A stretch of 64,000 bases of DNA from Epiperipatus broadwayi (taxonomy: Eukaryota > Onychophora > Udeonychophora > Euonychophora > Peripatidae): positions 188,001-252,000 of the forward strand of contig JAQFVV010012403.1 in the NCBI GenBank assembly GCA_028023455.1, written 5' to 3'. This document shows, piece after piece, positions 45,433-57,329 of the stretch (positions are counted from its first letter, which is position 1; the number at the start of each line of letters is the position of its first letter). The notes beneath the pieces were generated by a model, which was not told where the DNA came from, searched no databases, and saw nothing but the letters and a program-made list of their open reading frames with translations. The translations under genes were made by a program, and so were the position numbers.

Positions 45433-45923
45433 AACAGTGAGGATTGCCAATTCCTCTACAAGCTTTATGATAAATGCTTAGCCAGAGCCAGCACTTAAAA
45501 TATCTCTGTCAGGAACCCCTCCCCAAACCCCTGACCATGGTTTCGTGCTTTGGAACTCCTCAGAGAGGTGGCAGGGTAGGTTCAGACACTAGATCTAAAA
45601 ATACCAACCCAAAGCTAAGCACTTAGCTAAAAGTTATCTATTGAGTGGAAAATCTGAAATTTTCAGACATCTACATGTCTTCAAATCCAGCTATCCAACT
45701 CAAATAGCTATATGGGGCTGATAGATCTTCAGCTATACCATATATTAGTAGTCATAGCAATATAAAATTGCATAAGACTTTTGGCAGAGACTATAAATAG
45801 TCAAAATAAGAGTCATAGATCAATTCGTAGATCACATGACCCTATCTCTTAAGCTTGTAAGTTATAAGCAGTGAGGATTGCCAATTCCTCTACAAGCTTT
45901 ATGATAAATGCTATGACTCTTAT
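45433..45923 (-). mobile_element. HHF4 retrozyme-like insertion with 15-bp target-site duplication
   Basis: Flanked by TTCAAATATATAATA at 45418-45432 and 45924-45938. The insert is 491 bp and begins and ends with the same segment (CAGTGAGGATTGCCAATTCC, first at 45435, again at 45869), so the monomer is 434 bp and the insert is 1.1 units long. One hammerhead lies inside (45527-45570, minus). The end carries ATGACTCTTA, the inverse of TAAGAGTCAT at 45810. Non-coding. Size, head-to-tail redundancy, ribozyme and duplication together fit a retrozyme. Confidence 0.85.
45527..45570 (-). ncRNA. Hammerhead ribozyme of HHF4
   Basis: Minus strand: stem I CCUCU with AGGGG, CUGAGGA, stem II with outer GU/AC pairs (GUUC..GCAC, one mismatch; the 25.0-kb copy has the complementary single mismatch, so the ancestor was GUGC-CAAA-GCAC), GAAA, stem III ACC-AU-GGU, cleavage triplet GUC. 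Confidence 0.85.
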
Positions 45924-45938
45924 TTCAAATATATAATA

Positions 45939-46630
45939 TTTTGTTCTACTAACTTTTTGAATAGACAAATAACATCCAATGATGTCAAGCACTATTATTA
46001 TAGATAAGAACATCATTTAGATATTTATTTTCATATTTAAGATGTCAGATATTAATTTTTACAATGCTTATTTTATATTTGTAATTAATAATATTAAGAT
46101 TATCAATATAATATACAGAACAAAGTTTTAATTGTAAAAATAAAATGTTCAAATATAGAGGAATATTGATGAAAGACTCTTTGGGGCCCAAAGGTGTAGT
46201 TTTCTGCTGATCAGCTTATATTAGTCCAATGTGGACTAAGACTTTTCTGTATCCTATAAAAATAAATTGTGTTAGAGAAGATAAAATTCACCAAGCCATA
46301 CAAATATTAATAATGAGGATTTAATATTTTGTATTAAAGTTTTGTTTTCTAGCTAAGACTAATACTTTCTCATTTACTGGACTGACCATAAGTCTGACCT
46401 ATGAAAGAAAATCCTAAGATTGCTGGGATCTAAACACAAATTCCACATTTATCTTAGATTCAAATTCTAGGTATTCATCTTAGCAAGTAAATATATTACT
46501 ACTACATCAAATATGTAATATTTAAAATATAACTATGATATATGTATTTATAACACTTATTAACTGTGATTTACATTAATTTCATATATATATAACACTC
46601 TATTTTACAGTAGTATTGATATTTACATAT
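45939..46630. other. AT-rich spacer
   Basis: No gene recognised. Confidence 0.5.
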
Positions 46631-46631
46631 A

Positions 46632-46712
46632 TGTCAAAGCATTGACCGGGAACCAAACTCATGCCAGCTGCTTGGAAGGCAACTATACTAACTGCTATGC
46701 CACCAACGCTTG
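46632..46712 (-). mobile_element. tRNA-derived SINE head, antisense
   Basis: Minus strand has GTTGGTGGCATAGCAGTTAG (box A region), an anticodon-like arm GTTGCCTTCCAAGCAGC and GGTTCCCGGTCAATGCTTTG in the position of box B and the 3' end. Related to 19446 and 47436 but with box B changed. Confidence 0.65.
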
Positions 46713-46739
46713 ACAGTAGTATTGATAATTACTAAACAA

Positions 46740-46880
46740 TTTCACATGTATAAAAGATTGTGACCTGGGTCAACTGAAAAGCACTTCTTCAACAAGACAT
46801 GCATAATGGGGACCATTTGTTTTTTCCAGATAGGTTTATTCATCTGTTTTAGGAAGGTATGGTAGAATAAAAATTTTGAA
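46740..46880 (+). mobile_element. HHF3-like fragment, decayed
   Basis: Order ATTGTGACCTGGGTCAACTG, AGCACTTCTTCAACAAG, GGGGACCATTTG and GAAGGTATGGTAGAATAAAA matches the HHF3/HHF2 ribozyme region and downstream. The core is lost. Confidence 0.45.
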
Positions 46881-47435
46881 TATATTTAACATACACGCTA
46901 TATAAAAGAGAGAAAGGATATTTTATGTTTAATTAAAAAACAGATATATCAATCCTTAATGAAAGTTTAACGCTTTCATCTGAATTAAGTACAAATTCTA
47001 GTTTAACAAATTTATTAGTAATAATCATTAATTTATTTATCTGAGGTCAGAGTGCAGAAAGTTGATTCTTCTAAACCAAATTGTAAAATATATGTGTGTG
47101 AGTGCGTGTGTGTTGCGGTGTTAAATTAAAGTAATCACCATTTTAATACATGATTATCAAAATGAAAGGAGATAAAAGCTAAATTCAAAATTTGATATTA
47201 TATACTTTGTATTTAAGCTAGAATTTATCGGAAAAAGGATAACAGCAGATAACAAACAATTTTGCAAAATATGTATGAAATTAAATTAAAAATTATGTTT
47301 AAAAAAAATACATTTAAAAAATATAATACTATTCTATTTGTTTTTATTACAAGATTAACTAATGAAAAATAGATCACCTTTACAAATATTAATGAATGTT
47401 ACCTGCTTATTGATAATTAGTTATTGAAATATATT
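46881..47435. other. AT-rich spacer
   Basis: A TGTG run near 47092-47114. No gene. Confidence 0.5.
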
Positions 47436-47548
47436 TTCTTTGCGTTAGTAGCCGAGAGGTCAGCGCAGTTGCCTTGCAAGCAACCAGTTGCTTGCAGACG
47501 GTTGTCGCGGGTTCGCTTCCCGGCCGATGCTATGACATATGAAATATA
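47436..47548 (+). mobile_element. tRNA-derived SINE head
   Basis: Box A-like TAGCCGAGAGGT, an anticodon-like stem-loop GTTGC-CTTGCAA-GCAAC, an extra inserted hairpin in the variable region and box B-like GGGTTCGCTTCCC, then CGGCCGATGC and a TA tail. The best preserved anticodon arm of the three copies. Confidence 0.75.
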
Positions 47549-47744
47549 TATATATTGGATAAATTATTAAAAAGTTGAATTTCAACATTTTGTTTTGTAG
47601 AACATTAAAAGTCAACTTTACCCTGTTTTGACTTTAGCTATGTAGATTATGTAAAAAGCTCATTAATGATTGTGGTGTGTCGGTAAACATTAAGTGGCCA
47701 ACAATATTGGCTTTAACCAAAGATTTTCTAATTGTTGCTTAATG

Positions 47745-48257
47745 TAATATGATGCACTGTGCCTTCTCCTTTTTCGGAGTCAGGAATCTCTCAGTCACTA
47801 TGCCCAGAGAAACCTGTGATGTGATGTATTTTGGCTTCTCTTTAAACGAAGTCAAGAATATCTCAGCAATTATGCGCAGATAAATCTGTTAGCCACCTTA
47901 TTTCCCATTCCCCACTCTAAGACTTCTCATATTCTGCCCCATCCCATTTCCACAACATAATCTTTGTCAACTCTATGGTCTTTATATTTAAATCCCCCTT
48001 ATCTTTTTGCAACCCCAGCATAAAAACCAATAACTCACTTTCTGTATAATCACTTTGTTCATATTTATTCTCCCATAACTTCATTATCTGTACCCTTTCT
48101 GCTTTCAAGCATTTACATTCAATCAACAGATGCCTAATATTTTCTATACCTTCCTTACACAATTTGCACACTAAATCACCCATAGTTTTCCATTTACATG
48201 TATATTCTCTTGTTGCTAAAGATCCCATTCGAGCCTTAAACAATAAACTACTTACCT
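47745..48257 (-). mobile_element. LINE-J, two 3' fragments in tandem
   Basis: A short tail from a second subfamily (47745-47812, GGAGTCAGGAATCTCTCAG) abuts a longer copy (47813-48257) that starts with GATGTGATGTA and extends into the ORF. The short piece resembles the copy at 57330. Both are antisense and end to end. Confidence 0.8.
47917..48243 (-). pseudogene. LINE-J zinc-knuckle C-terminal remnant, open
   Basis: 108 codons open to the end. It reads FKARMGSLATREYTCKW, then the complete knuckle DLVCKLCKEGIENIRHLLIE plus Cys (CKLC..H..C), then LMLGLQKDKGDL-type sequence and a new C-terminus caused by a frame change near the end. It supplies the intact reference for the stop in the 1102 copy. 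Confidence 0.8.
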
Positions 48258-48685
48258 GTTCAGATTCTATATATAATTACGCCACCTGTTTTTAGGCAGA
48301 GAAAATAATTATCATGCATAAAAAAAATTTGCTTCATTCAATGCTTTCTTCACACTCTACTCTTATGCTTTTACTCAACAAATTAATCAAGTTAAATTGA
48401 TCTTTAAACATCTAAACAAGGTTGATTTATATAAGATATTTAATTAAAACACGGCTAAAGAAAAGACAATACATTCACAAAAAATATTTCATGCTTATTA
48501 AATTCCTAAATCTAATATTTGAATAATCCACATGAAATAATCAGTTTAATCTTTAATGCCATTTTATTTTTTCTGTTTGTATAATATATGAGATTTACTA
48601 GTTTATTAATTCTAATGTTGATAACCATTTTGCCAATCTATTAATAGTTTTTTATAATTCATATACTCCGAATTTAAATGTAATT
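48258..48685. other. AT-rich spacer
   Basis: No gene recognised. Confidence 0.5.
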
Positions 48686-49409
48686 ATAAAGGATTTGAAC
48701 ATAGTCTTCCAAGCTTTCTTCAGCTATCCACTCTTTCTTATACAACCGATACACATGACCACACATGTGAAAAATATAAATGATCTCCATTATATGTATA
48801 TCATGTTGAACCATCACCCATCAATTGGTCCAGATCATTACCTCCCATGCATATATATAATCAGTGCTCAGTTTATATTAAGACAGCAAATCTTCAAACT
48901 ATAATTAATTGGTTTTGATCTACTCCATCCTCCAACTCTTCAACCATTCAGACCATTGAAAATCTGAAGATGGAATGTCTAAATCCCTTGATGACAATAT
49001 TATTGTCATGCCCATGTTGATTCTGTGTATTTAAATGAACAAGGCATTATACATGAGGGGTCAAAGTGATTTAAACTCAACATGAGTGTGACAATAATAT
49101 TGGTATCAACAAGAGATTTGAGCATTCCATTATCAGATTTTCAATGGTATGGATGGCTGAAGTGTTGGAGGGTGGAGTAGATTGAAGCCTGTCCATTAAA
49201 GTTTGAAGATTTTCTACCTTAATATAAACTGAGCACTGATTATATATGTGTGTGAGAGATGATGATATGGACAAACTGATGAGTTCTGGTTCAGTACAAA
49301 ATATGTAATTGGAGATCACTTTTTCAATGTGTGGTCATGTATATCAGTTGTATGCGATAGAATGGAGAGCTGACGGAAGCTTGAAAGCATGTGTTCAAAT
49401 TTCCTATAA
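48686..49409. mobile_element. HHF2 palindrome, tRNA-like heads outermost
   Basis: An antisense full unit (48686-49022) is followed immediately by a sense full unit (49040-49409). Both contain the 5' extension (GGTCAAAGTGATTTAAACTC in the sense half), body, ribozyme segment and head. The antisense head begins with box B GGATTTGAACATAG (48691). Ribozyme segments at 48782-48837 (minus; core UUGAUGG) and 49264-49318 (plus; CUGAUGA kept, GAAA changed to CAAAA) are both damaged. Confidence 0.8.
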
Positions 49410-52250
49410 TTACATTTAATTTTTATCATAGAAATAAGTCACTCTTTGCAATAAGTTTTTTATTAAAAAAAAAATAATTAAAAAAATCACAACAGTTTTC
49501 TGTCTAAATGTGACAAGAAAATACTTTCTTCATAAATCCCTGTTTATTATTTTCCTTTTTCAAAACTTTAATATTTTAAGTTTTTCAAAAAAATATTTCT
49601 CCTATCTTTTAATATCTTCTTTTAAAGTATTTCCAACATTTATTTCTTTATTCATTTATTTTCAATCTCATTCACATCTTTAATACCTCCATATTTAAAG
49701 TCTTCTATATTTTTGTAAACTATTCATGTTTTTACCTCATTTAAGCAATTTTCCATATATATAACAAGCCCATTTTTTACACCTACTCTAACTTTTTAAT
49801 ATAATTAAAAACTATCAAAGTGTTGCACATTTTTTGACAATTCTCTGTTGGTAGCAACAAAACTTTTCAAGTTATTAAAAGCAGTAACAACTTTGATAAC
49901 TATCTGCCTATATTTCATCTATTAATAATCGTTTTATCTATCATTGCTTTTATTTGCATTTACTTTCATTTCAAACTTTATAAAATCTTCTTAATCCTAA
50001 TTTATATTTTCTCAAATTAATTTATTTTATCTCTTACTGTTTCAATTTGAATCACATTTCTATTAAAAAGACTCAGTAATTCTTATTAACAAAACTAGAA
50101 ACGGTTATTCCCAGTTATACATAATTCTATACATTATAGATATCCACATTAAATAAAATTCAAATAGCTATTCTGACACATTTAGATTGAACTAATCTTG
50201 TAAAAAAATAATTAAATGATAAATATTTGTGAAATACTAAGGCAATGCATATGAACTCCTAGTCTTAGGGTCTTTTGTGTTATATATATATATATATATA
50301 TATATAAACCAATCAACACTTAGACAATCTCAATATCAATAACAATTAACAAATTCAAACTGTTGTCAAGGCAACCTCAGAGTAATAGAACAAATTTAGT
50401 AGCAGCTCAAATTATTTACATTATAAAACTGCATGTCTAAAAAGGTTTAATAAAAAAAACTCTTATAAATTCAATAATAAATGTACAAATTGTTGTGTGT
50501 ATGTCAGTGTGCACTAGTTATAACATACAATTAGTTTATATATTTTAATAATGCTGGTGAATATTTTGTAAAAGAAATGAACTTTATAATAGATGAAAAA
50601 CAATAAAACAATGAGTAGCACTATATAAAAAAAGAAAGAAGAATAGATTTGATATGGTCAAGAATTTGAATTGCATAGTTTATAAAAATATAAAATATTT
50701 TAGACCCTTTCTGATTTGCTATTTAAATAAGATTTTAAATAAAAAGCTTCTCATTCTTAAAGTAAATTAAATAGCAAATCTAAATGTGCTATTGGAAATT
50801 TGGGGTTACTAAAATTAAAAAAGTTATTGATAAATTTTTAAAAGTCAGTAATGATTTTTTTTTCTTTCTTTCTGTCACTAATATATATTTTTTTTCTTTT
50901 GAACATTTAGTTATCAATTAATGATATAATTTTAAAAGGTATGCAAAATTATTTGTTTTCACATTATGTCGTGAAAGAAATGAAGAAATTGTTTATCAAA
51001 AAATATATTGTAAAAAAACACATGTCAAATCTTATAACTAGCTTTTGATAAACATGTTGTTTGGAAAACATCCAATAAGCACAGCGATAAAAGTGAAAAC
51101 AGAAAATGGGATATAAATAGATCAGAAATAAACTATTATGGCAGACTACTCTAATCTACCCCAAACCTTAACTCAAGAAGCAGTGTTCCATTAATCCCAT
51201 GATGAGAAGAGAAACTATTGCTTAAAAACATTTCCTACCATAGTTGGGATTGTCTTATTTTGCTGACATTAAAAGCATTTTTCAATACTAAAATCCAACA
51301 CATGACATTGGTCAAAAGAAGACCATTTAGTATGTGTGGCTAAAAACCAACAATCACCTCAGTCGAAACAACTTGAGAGCGATGCAGACTAGTGCTAAAG
51401 TTTGTTAAAATAAGCCATTATTTGCTTTAATGACACTATGAGAAAAGGAATAGACTATACCATAAGACCTACCCAAGATTTATTGATTTTAATCCTAACT
51501 AACATCACCAGTGCCCAATGAGAATAATTATCATCCTGGATAAACTAATTGAGACATTCAGAAATATAGTAAAAGAATGATATCTACAAAAAACAATGGT
51601 TTGGAATTTTTTAAACTTTTTACTTGGTAAGGGCCTTACAATTAAAAATATCTCTAATGCTTATTATTTTAATATCTTTAATATTTTGTATATATTTAGT
51701 AAATAGTTGCAAATATATAATAACAATTTTATATAATTATTGTTAATAAATAGTTAGCTTATTTTGCTTATTAATTCATTTAGTTTGTATTCCCTTATCA
51801 AACTCAACCCAAGCATTATGCTATTAATATTCACAACCCTGAGAATCATGTAATCTATTGGGGATGAGAAGCAGGAATAAAAGTAATAATTTATAAATAA
51901 TGATTTGGCATTAATAAGTTTTCCAAAAATAAACTTTCTATTTAGAAGATTTGGCACCCATAAAGTGGCCTTTTTTTTAATTGAAACTAGAAAAACAAAA
52001 AATATTTGTATTTTGTTTAACCTTCAGTGCTAAGTTATAAATCATCATTATGATAATTGTTTGGTTTATATTATTGTATATATTTGGATTTAATTATTTT
52101 TATTCAAATATATATTAATTAGTTAATATAAATGCTTATTTGTAATCAAAATTTACCATTATACATTTGTGTACATTGGAAACGCCTAAAATTACCATTA
52201 CAAATAGTTATTACATTACAATATATACAGTATATATATATATATATATA
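49410..52250. other. AT-rich spacer
   Basis: No coding or repeat family recognised. Long TA run at about 50282-50306; CTTT-rich tract near 50868. The part at 51120-51560 is less AT-rich and looks unique, but gives no credible frame. Confidence 0.5.
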
Positions 52251-52565
52251 GGATATTTTGAGCTCAGACTTTCACATGACCCTCAACTCTACACAGTCTC
52301 TCATACTACTGATACACTTGGCCACATATATATCTAAAAGATAAATAATCACCAATATATGTATTACATGCTAAACTAGCACTCATCAGTTGGTACAGAT
52401 TATCATCTCTACACATATATATATAATAAGTGCTCTGATTTATATGAAGGTAGCCAATCTTCATACTTTAATGGACAAGCTTCGTTCACTCCACCCTCCA
52501 ACTCTTCAGCTGTCCATCTTATTGAAAATCAGATGATGGAATGCTCAAAGATCACACTGATGCAA
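52251..52565 (-). mobile_element. HHF2 element, complete antisense copy
   Basis: Runs from the head (GAGCTCAGACTTTCACATGA, box B degenerate) through the ribozyme to the body end AATCAGATGATGGAATGCTC (52531-52550). Preceded by a TA run at 52231. Confidence 0.8.
52346..52402 (-). ncRNA. Hammerhead ribozyme of HHF2, one core change
   Basis: Minus strand: UAAUC/GAUUA and ACCAA/UUGGU stem I, CUGAUGA, stem II GUGCU-AGUUU-AGCAU (closed by a G-U pair), but GAAA reads GUAA. It shows that the 10.1 position can be G. Confidence 0.7.
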
Positions 52566-53165
52566 ATATTCTATAGCCTATATGTTAGATATTAAATATA
52601 TATATTAAAATATGTATTAATATATATGCTACAAATATTTAAAAAGGACCTTTTTAAAAAAAATTTGAATAGGTGCCCCAAAATGTAAGCTATGCCACTA
52701 TGTTTAAGCATGAGAAGTGATAGAGAATGAGCCATGTTCCATGAACCTTTAGATCTCATAAATATCACTCTACTAAACTGCACTGGGTAATTTGTTTTAT
52801 TAGGTGGTCCAAAACACATAACATTGTTCCATGTTCATTTCCATTATATCTGTTAAAATGGTATTTATGATTTACATATTCTAATACAATAGAAGTTACC
52901 ATTTATGCCAAGATTTTATTAATAATCAAATAACTTTGTTGTTTGGGAGTTCATGAGATGTTTGATCACCAAAAATGTCAAAACTAAAATTGATTCATGG
53001 ATCTTACACTGCAGAGTTTGACAATCTGCCACTACATTATATCCCACAGAGTAGCTTAAACAATAATCATAGGGTTTTATTGCTTATGTTCATAAAAAGT
53101 TTGAGTGGCAGAAGTGTTCTTTACCAAAGCATTAAACCATGCAATGTATTTTTTTACTAATTACA
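52566..53165. other. AT-rich spacer
   Basis: No gene. Short frames at 52592-52819 and 52975-53160 have no support. Confidence 0.5.
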
Positions 53166-54058
53166 AAGGGTACCCAAAAATAACCAGAATTTTATAATAA
53201 AAATTGTTTATTTTTAAGTGATATAAATTTAATCTCTTTCAAATCATTATCCATTTGATGCATACATTAGTCTAAATGTGTTTTTCATTTTTCAAAATAA
53301 TCCAGCATTACTTGCAAAGAGATGCCTTTTAACATCTCCATTGTTTTATTTTTCACCACTTCTAAGTCAGCCAAAAAAAATTGAAACATTTTTTACTTCA
53401 AGAGATTAAAAAAAATTGCATGAAGTAAGATTGGGCAAATGTGGCTGATAGAAAAGCTGGATCATGCTGAATTTAATTAAAAAGTATTTCAAACTCAATG
53501 CTTTGAAAGATGACTCTTTGTGGGGGTGAAGTTTGCACTTTTTTCTTTGCCACAAAATGGAATGTTTGCATTTTATTACATCACGTAAATGTTTCAGAAC
53601 TTGCAGAGAAAAGTCCTAACTGTTACAAACTAAGTCTGAGAGGAAAATGCCATTTGCATCAAAAATCAACATTGTTTTGTCTTTGGACTTCAAATTGCAG
53701 TGCTTTGTAGGGACATGATAAATTTAACATTTTAATTAAACTACTCATAAACTTGGGTTTTATGAGATCAGCTTGCTTGTAATCTGTTTCAAGCATTACA
53801 TCTGTTTTCTCATGCTTTCTGTCAACGAAAACAGATTTTCACATTATATAAACTTTTCATCATTATAAAAATCGACAAATACATGAAGCGCATTTTACAA
53901 AAAAATGTGCTGCATGGCACCACAATTTCACACAGTAATGTCTTTTGGAATATTGATACAGAAGGGTTCCTGCAAGAAGTATGTAACAGATGAAGCATAT
54001 ACTATAACAGGTGCACAAAACAGAGAATTATTCCGTTACTTTTAGATGTCCCCTTGTA
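53166..54058 (-). mobile_element. Probable mariner-like DNA transposon fossil
   Basis: The ends GGGTACCCAAAAATAACC (53168) and, on the minus strand from 54057, GGGGACATCTAAAAGTAACG are imperfect inverted repeats of mariner style. Minus-strand frames give pieces resembling the transposase C-terminus: a YSPDLAPCDFF-like YQPHLPNLTSCNFF (about 53410-53450) and a LDYFxKWKTHLDQCM-like end (about 53245-53310). Many stops and about 400 bp missing relative to a full mariner. A shadow frame at 53510-53710 (plus) is not real. Confidence 0.5.
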
Positions 54059-54269
54059 TTATCTACAGTCTTCCTCATAAAAATTATATTAGAAAAAATA
54101 TTTCAGGTATAGTTTGTTTCACCATTCAAAACAAGCATTATTCAATATGTATAGTAGTAAATCATCTGCCTGAAAGGTAACAGAAAGCTATTACCACATG
54201 ATAATACTAGATCATCAGCAGCAATATTTGGTAGTGCATGACACTCTAATTTATTTGACCATTTCAATT
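54059..54269. other. AT-rich spacer
   Basis: Nothing recognised. Confidence 0.4.
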
Positions 54270-54520
54270 TTAGAGTTCTGGCACAAACTTTATTGAACCT
54301 TTATACCATTAAGGAAGTCAAATAATAAGAGTGATTGAAATAGAAAGCAAAAAAAAAAAAAATACCTGGATGATATCCTAAGACCAAAAATATTCAATTT
54401 TATAGCTCTGGCACAAACTTTAATGAACCTTTATACCATTAAGGAGGTCAAATAATAAAAGTGATTGAAATAGAAAGCAAAAAAATACCTGGATGATATC
54501 CTGAGACCAAAAATATACTG
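54270..54520. repeat. Two-unit tandem duplication, about 129 bp
   Basis: TGGCACAAACTTTATTGAAC, ACCATTAAGGAAGTCAAATA and ACCTGGATGATATCCTAAGA recur at about 54280 and 54409 with few changes, the poly-A differing in length. A recent local duplication. Confidence 0.85.
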
Positions 54521-54579
54521 ATAAATAAAAAAAGTAACACATATATGATAGAAGTAATGTATTGTACACTCCTCCACAA

Positions 54580-55060
54580 TGTTTGAAAATGAATAAAAAC
54601 CAGTTCCTATCTTGTGTGAGCTCCATGTAACAAACATTATTGAACTGTTACGCATGGATGTGAGGAAACAGATGCTAACATTTCTATAACCTTACAGACA
54701 TAATATTCATTATTTGAAAATCAATGTGTATAATGAGACTAGGGATAATCTCTAGTTTAATAAATGATTTGTAACAAACGTAAATATATTTACATAAAGT
54801 GGTTTGTGCCTAAGTTATGAGTTCAGAAACCTTGTCATATGTAAATTAAACTGCAGTAATTTTATTATGTATAAATTCTAAACAAGTAATGAAGATATGT
54901 GTAAGAGATTGTGATTTGAACCAACTGATGAGTACTGCTTTAGCACAAAATGCACATCTTAAATATCATTTATCTAGTAATATGTTTCAGGAATGTGCGA
55001 GGAAACAAAAGTTTGAAATATATCTATATGATACTTGTGAGATGGCAGTATATTTTAGAT
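54580..55060 (+). mobile_element. HHF3 element, permuted copy
   Basis: The outer segment (AAAAACCAGTTCCTATCTTG at 54596, GATAATCTCTAGTTTAATAA at 54747) precedes the ribozyme segment (54911-54960), the reverse of the order at 24327, so the unit is circularly permuted. The ribozyme is damaged: CUGAUGA intact at 54920-54926, stem II GUACU-GCUUU-AGCAC, AAAA in place of GAAA. Overlapping frames at 54950-55237 are chance. Confidence 0.6.
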
Positions 55061-56490
55061 AAATTTACAAAAAAAAAATGCATACTAGGAAACATCATAT
55101 TTAATATGTACATTTTATTTTTTATTAATGTTCTTTTAAAAAATGAAATCACTGTGGAAAAATTAATTACAATATTCATAGTTCATTTTCGTTCTTTTTT
55201 TTTTTGGGGGGGGGGTAATTTATTAATAGAAAAATGAAAAAATTTATAAAATATAATATTTGTGCTTTGTTCATGTTGGCAGCATGCAATCATATTGCGA
55301 CCACTAGTGCAGACTTTTTGGGGCAGCAGAATCTTGTATCTTTAGAAATAGTCCATTGCATCAAATTTTGTTCAGAAAAGGTTCTATATTTTTATTATTA
55401 TGCCAATTTTTCAAACAAAGCTGCTGATAAAAAGAAACACACTAAATTGAACCAAAGTAGGACAATGCTACGAGTGTCTCGTCACTTCTTAGATATTAAG
55501 TATATATAAAAAAATTGAAATAAATCTTCTTAATGTAATTTATTCCTTTTTTAAAAAAATTAGCAATCACTTTATTTATTTTTGTTTTAATTTAACAACT
55601 AATAATACATCTTTGATAGATTATAGGCTCTCGAATTAAAAATATGGGGTGCCATGTTAGTTTATTTAAAAACTTCTAAGTACCATATATATATATATAT
55701 GAAGTTAAATTATAACATGCATTATGTATATCTTATTTACATTAAAAATAAATATTTTGAAATGCATCTATTGTGAGAGAAATTAATTTGACTTCTATGC
55801 TGATGTTTGGTCAGAGTATTATAAAATTAAGATAAAAGTCATAATGATAAAATCAAAAAAACATGCAAATATAAAAAAACATTTGAATCATGTGAAGAGA
55901 TTCATCTTTTGCCTTTGAGTACATTCATAAGTTATCTATAGATATGTATTGTTTCTGAAAAGGATCCTGATTCTGAGAGACTAAAGTTTATATATTATTA
56001 TAGTTTGTTAAATTACTAATCAGGTTTTGTTTTATTTTATTTTAAAAAGACTGCTCAAAACAGATGAATAATTTACTACCATTTACAATTAGACTCCATT
56101 AGATTATTGATAATGTTAAAACACTTGTTTAATTCTGCAACGTTTGATGGTTGTTTTTTTTTTTTGTTGTTGTTTTTTTTAAAAACTGTTGAAAAAGACA
56201 ATCAAAAAAATATATAATTAAATAATAATAATAATATGTACTTGCAGAAAAATAATGAAGCCTATACTTTCAAGCTTATGTGTTTTTTATTGCTTAATTA
56301 GTTTTCGTTTTTTTATATAAGAATCTACAAAGTAATGCCCTGTTTTTCACTCCTGCTTTTAATAAACAAACCAGTTATAAAAACATAAGCACAAAGCAAA
56401 TGAATAAAGAAATAAATAAAAGATGAAAAAATAAGTTGAAGGAAATTTTTTAGCGTTCATAAACCAATAACATAAAAAATATTCTCAGCC
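55061..56490. other. AT-rich spacer
   Basis: G run near 55205-55215 and poly-T tract near 56155. The frame at 55234-55509 has no recognisable domain. Confidence 0.5.
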
Positions 56491-56496
56491 ACAATT

Positions 56497-56775
56497 AGCT
56501 TGGATGTTTATCAACTTGTGGACCCAAACAAGTTTAAATACCTTGGTAGTTGTATTAGTGAAAAAGTCAGCTTACATGTTAAGATGCAGTTCAAACTGCA
56601 ATGTGCAGATGTTGTTTTTAACAAGATAAAAAAAATAATTCATTTTATCACAGGAAAATAACTACCACAACTGAATTAGTTAAATATAGAACTGTTATTT
56701 TACTTACTCTATTGTATGGATGTGAGAGTTGGACAACCTATTGGTGAGACATAAAACTATTAGAAAAGGATATTT
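56497..56775 (+). pseudogene. LINE reverse transcriptase C-terminal fragment
   Basis: Frames read NKFKYLGSCISEKVS, then KLQCADVVFNKIKK and, after a shift, LLYGCESWTTY. This is the KYLGS, A-x-F-x-KL and LLYGCESW order downstream of LINE RTs. It is distinct from LINE-R and LINE-J. Confidence 0.6.
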
Positions 56776-57329
56776 CATAAAATTTTAATATGATATTATA
56801 AAGTCCATTAGTGTAAAATCACTTCTTTAGATTGGGCATGTATAAATCAAATGTATTATTGGAATATATTATTATATCATCCATAATAAGATGTAGGAAA
56901 TTTTAGAGAAGAAAATTATATGTTTGTGAATACACCATTTTCTGGTCTGATTTAGTGTTGATCAATAATCAATTCTGACTTTATTATATGGATTTCATAA
57001 ATATTATAATCTAGTTTTAAAGTCAATCTTAATATTCAATGGGTTTTACATTCAATTCTGGATGTTACTTATTATTAACTTATAATAAAATGTATATTTA
57101 TTTTGTAAGCCCTTCATCTTATTACTTATCATTACCCAGTTTGTATGTTTTGCTATTATGAATAAAGGGGCAATTCATCATTATTACAGGAACATTGGTA
57201 GGAAGCTGTAGTTCTCCTGGATCTAGAGGATGAATAAAAAGAATGCTAGTAGGGTTTGACTGTAGAAGATTGGAATTGAATCATTTATGCAGATAAAAAA
57301 AAATAAAATACTTGTATAAATAGATATTT
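56776..57329. other. AT-rich spacer
   Basis: No gene recognised. Confidence 0.5.

Noticed and set aside
50282-50306. Long TA run as a functional element
   Set aside because: Simple microsatellite; similar runs are scattered throughout.
54950-55509. Two adjoining frames (95 and 91 codons) as small genes
   Set aside because: Biased AT-driven composition, no domain, no start context, and overlap with an HHF3 fragment.
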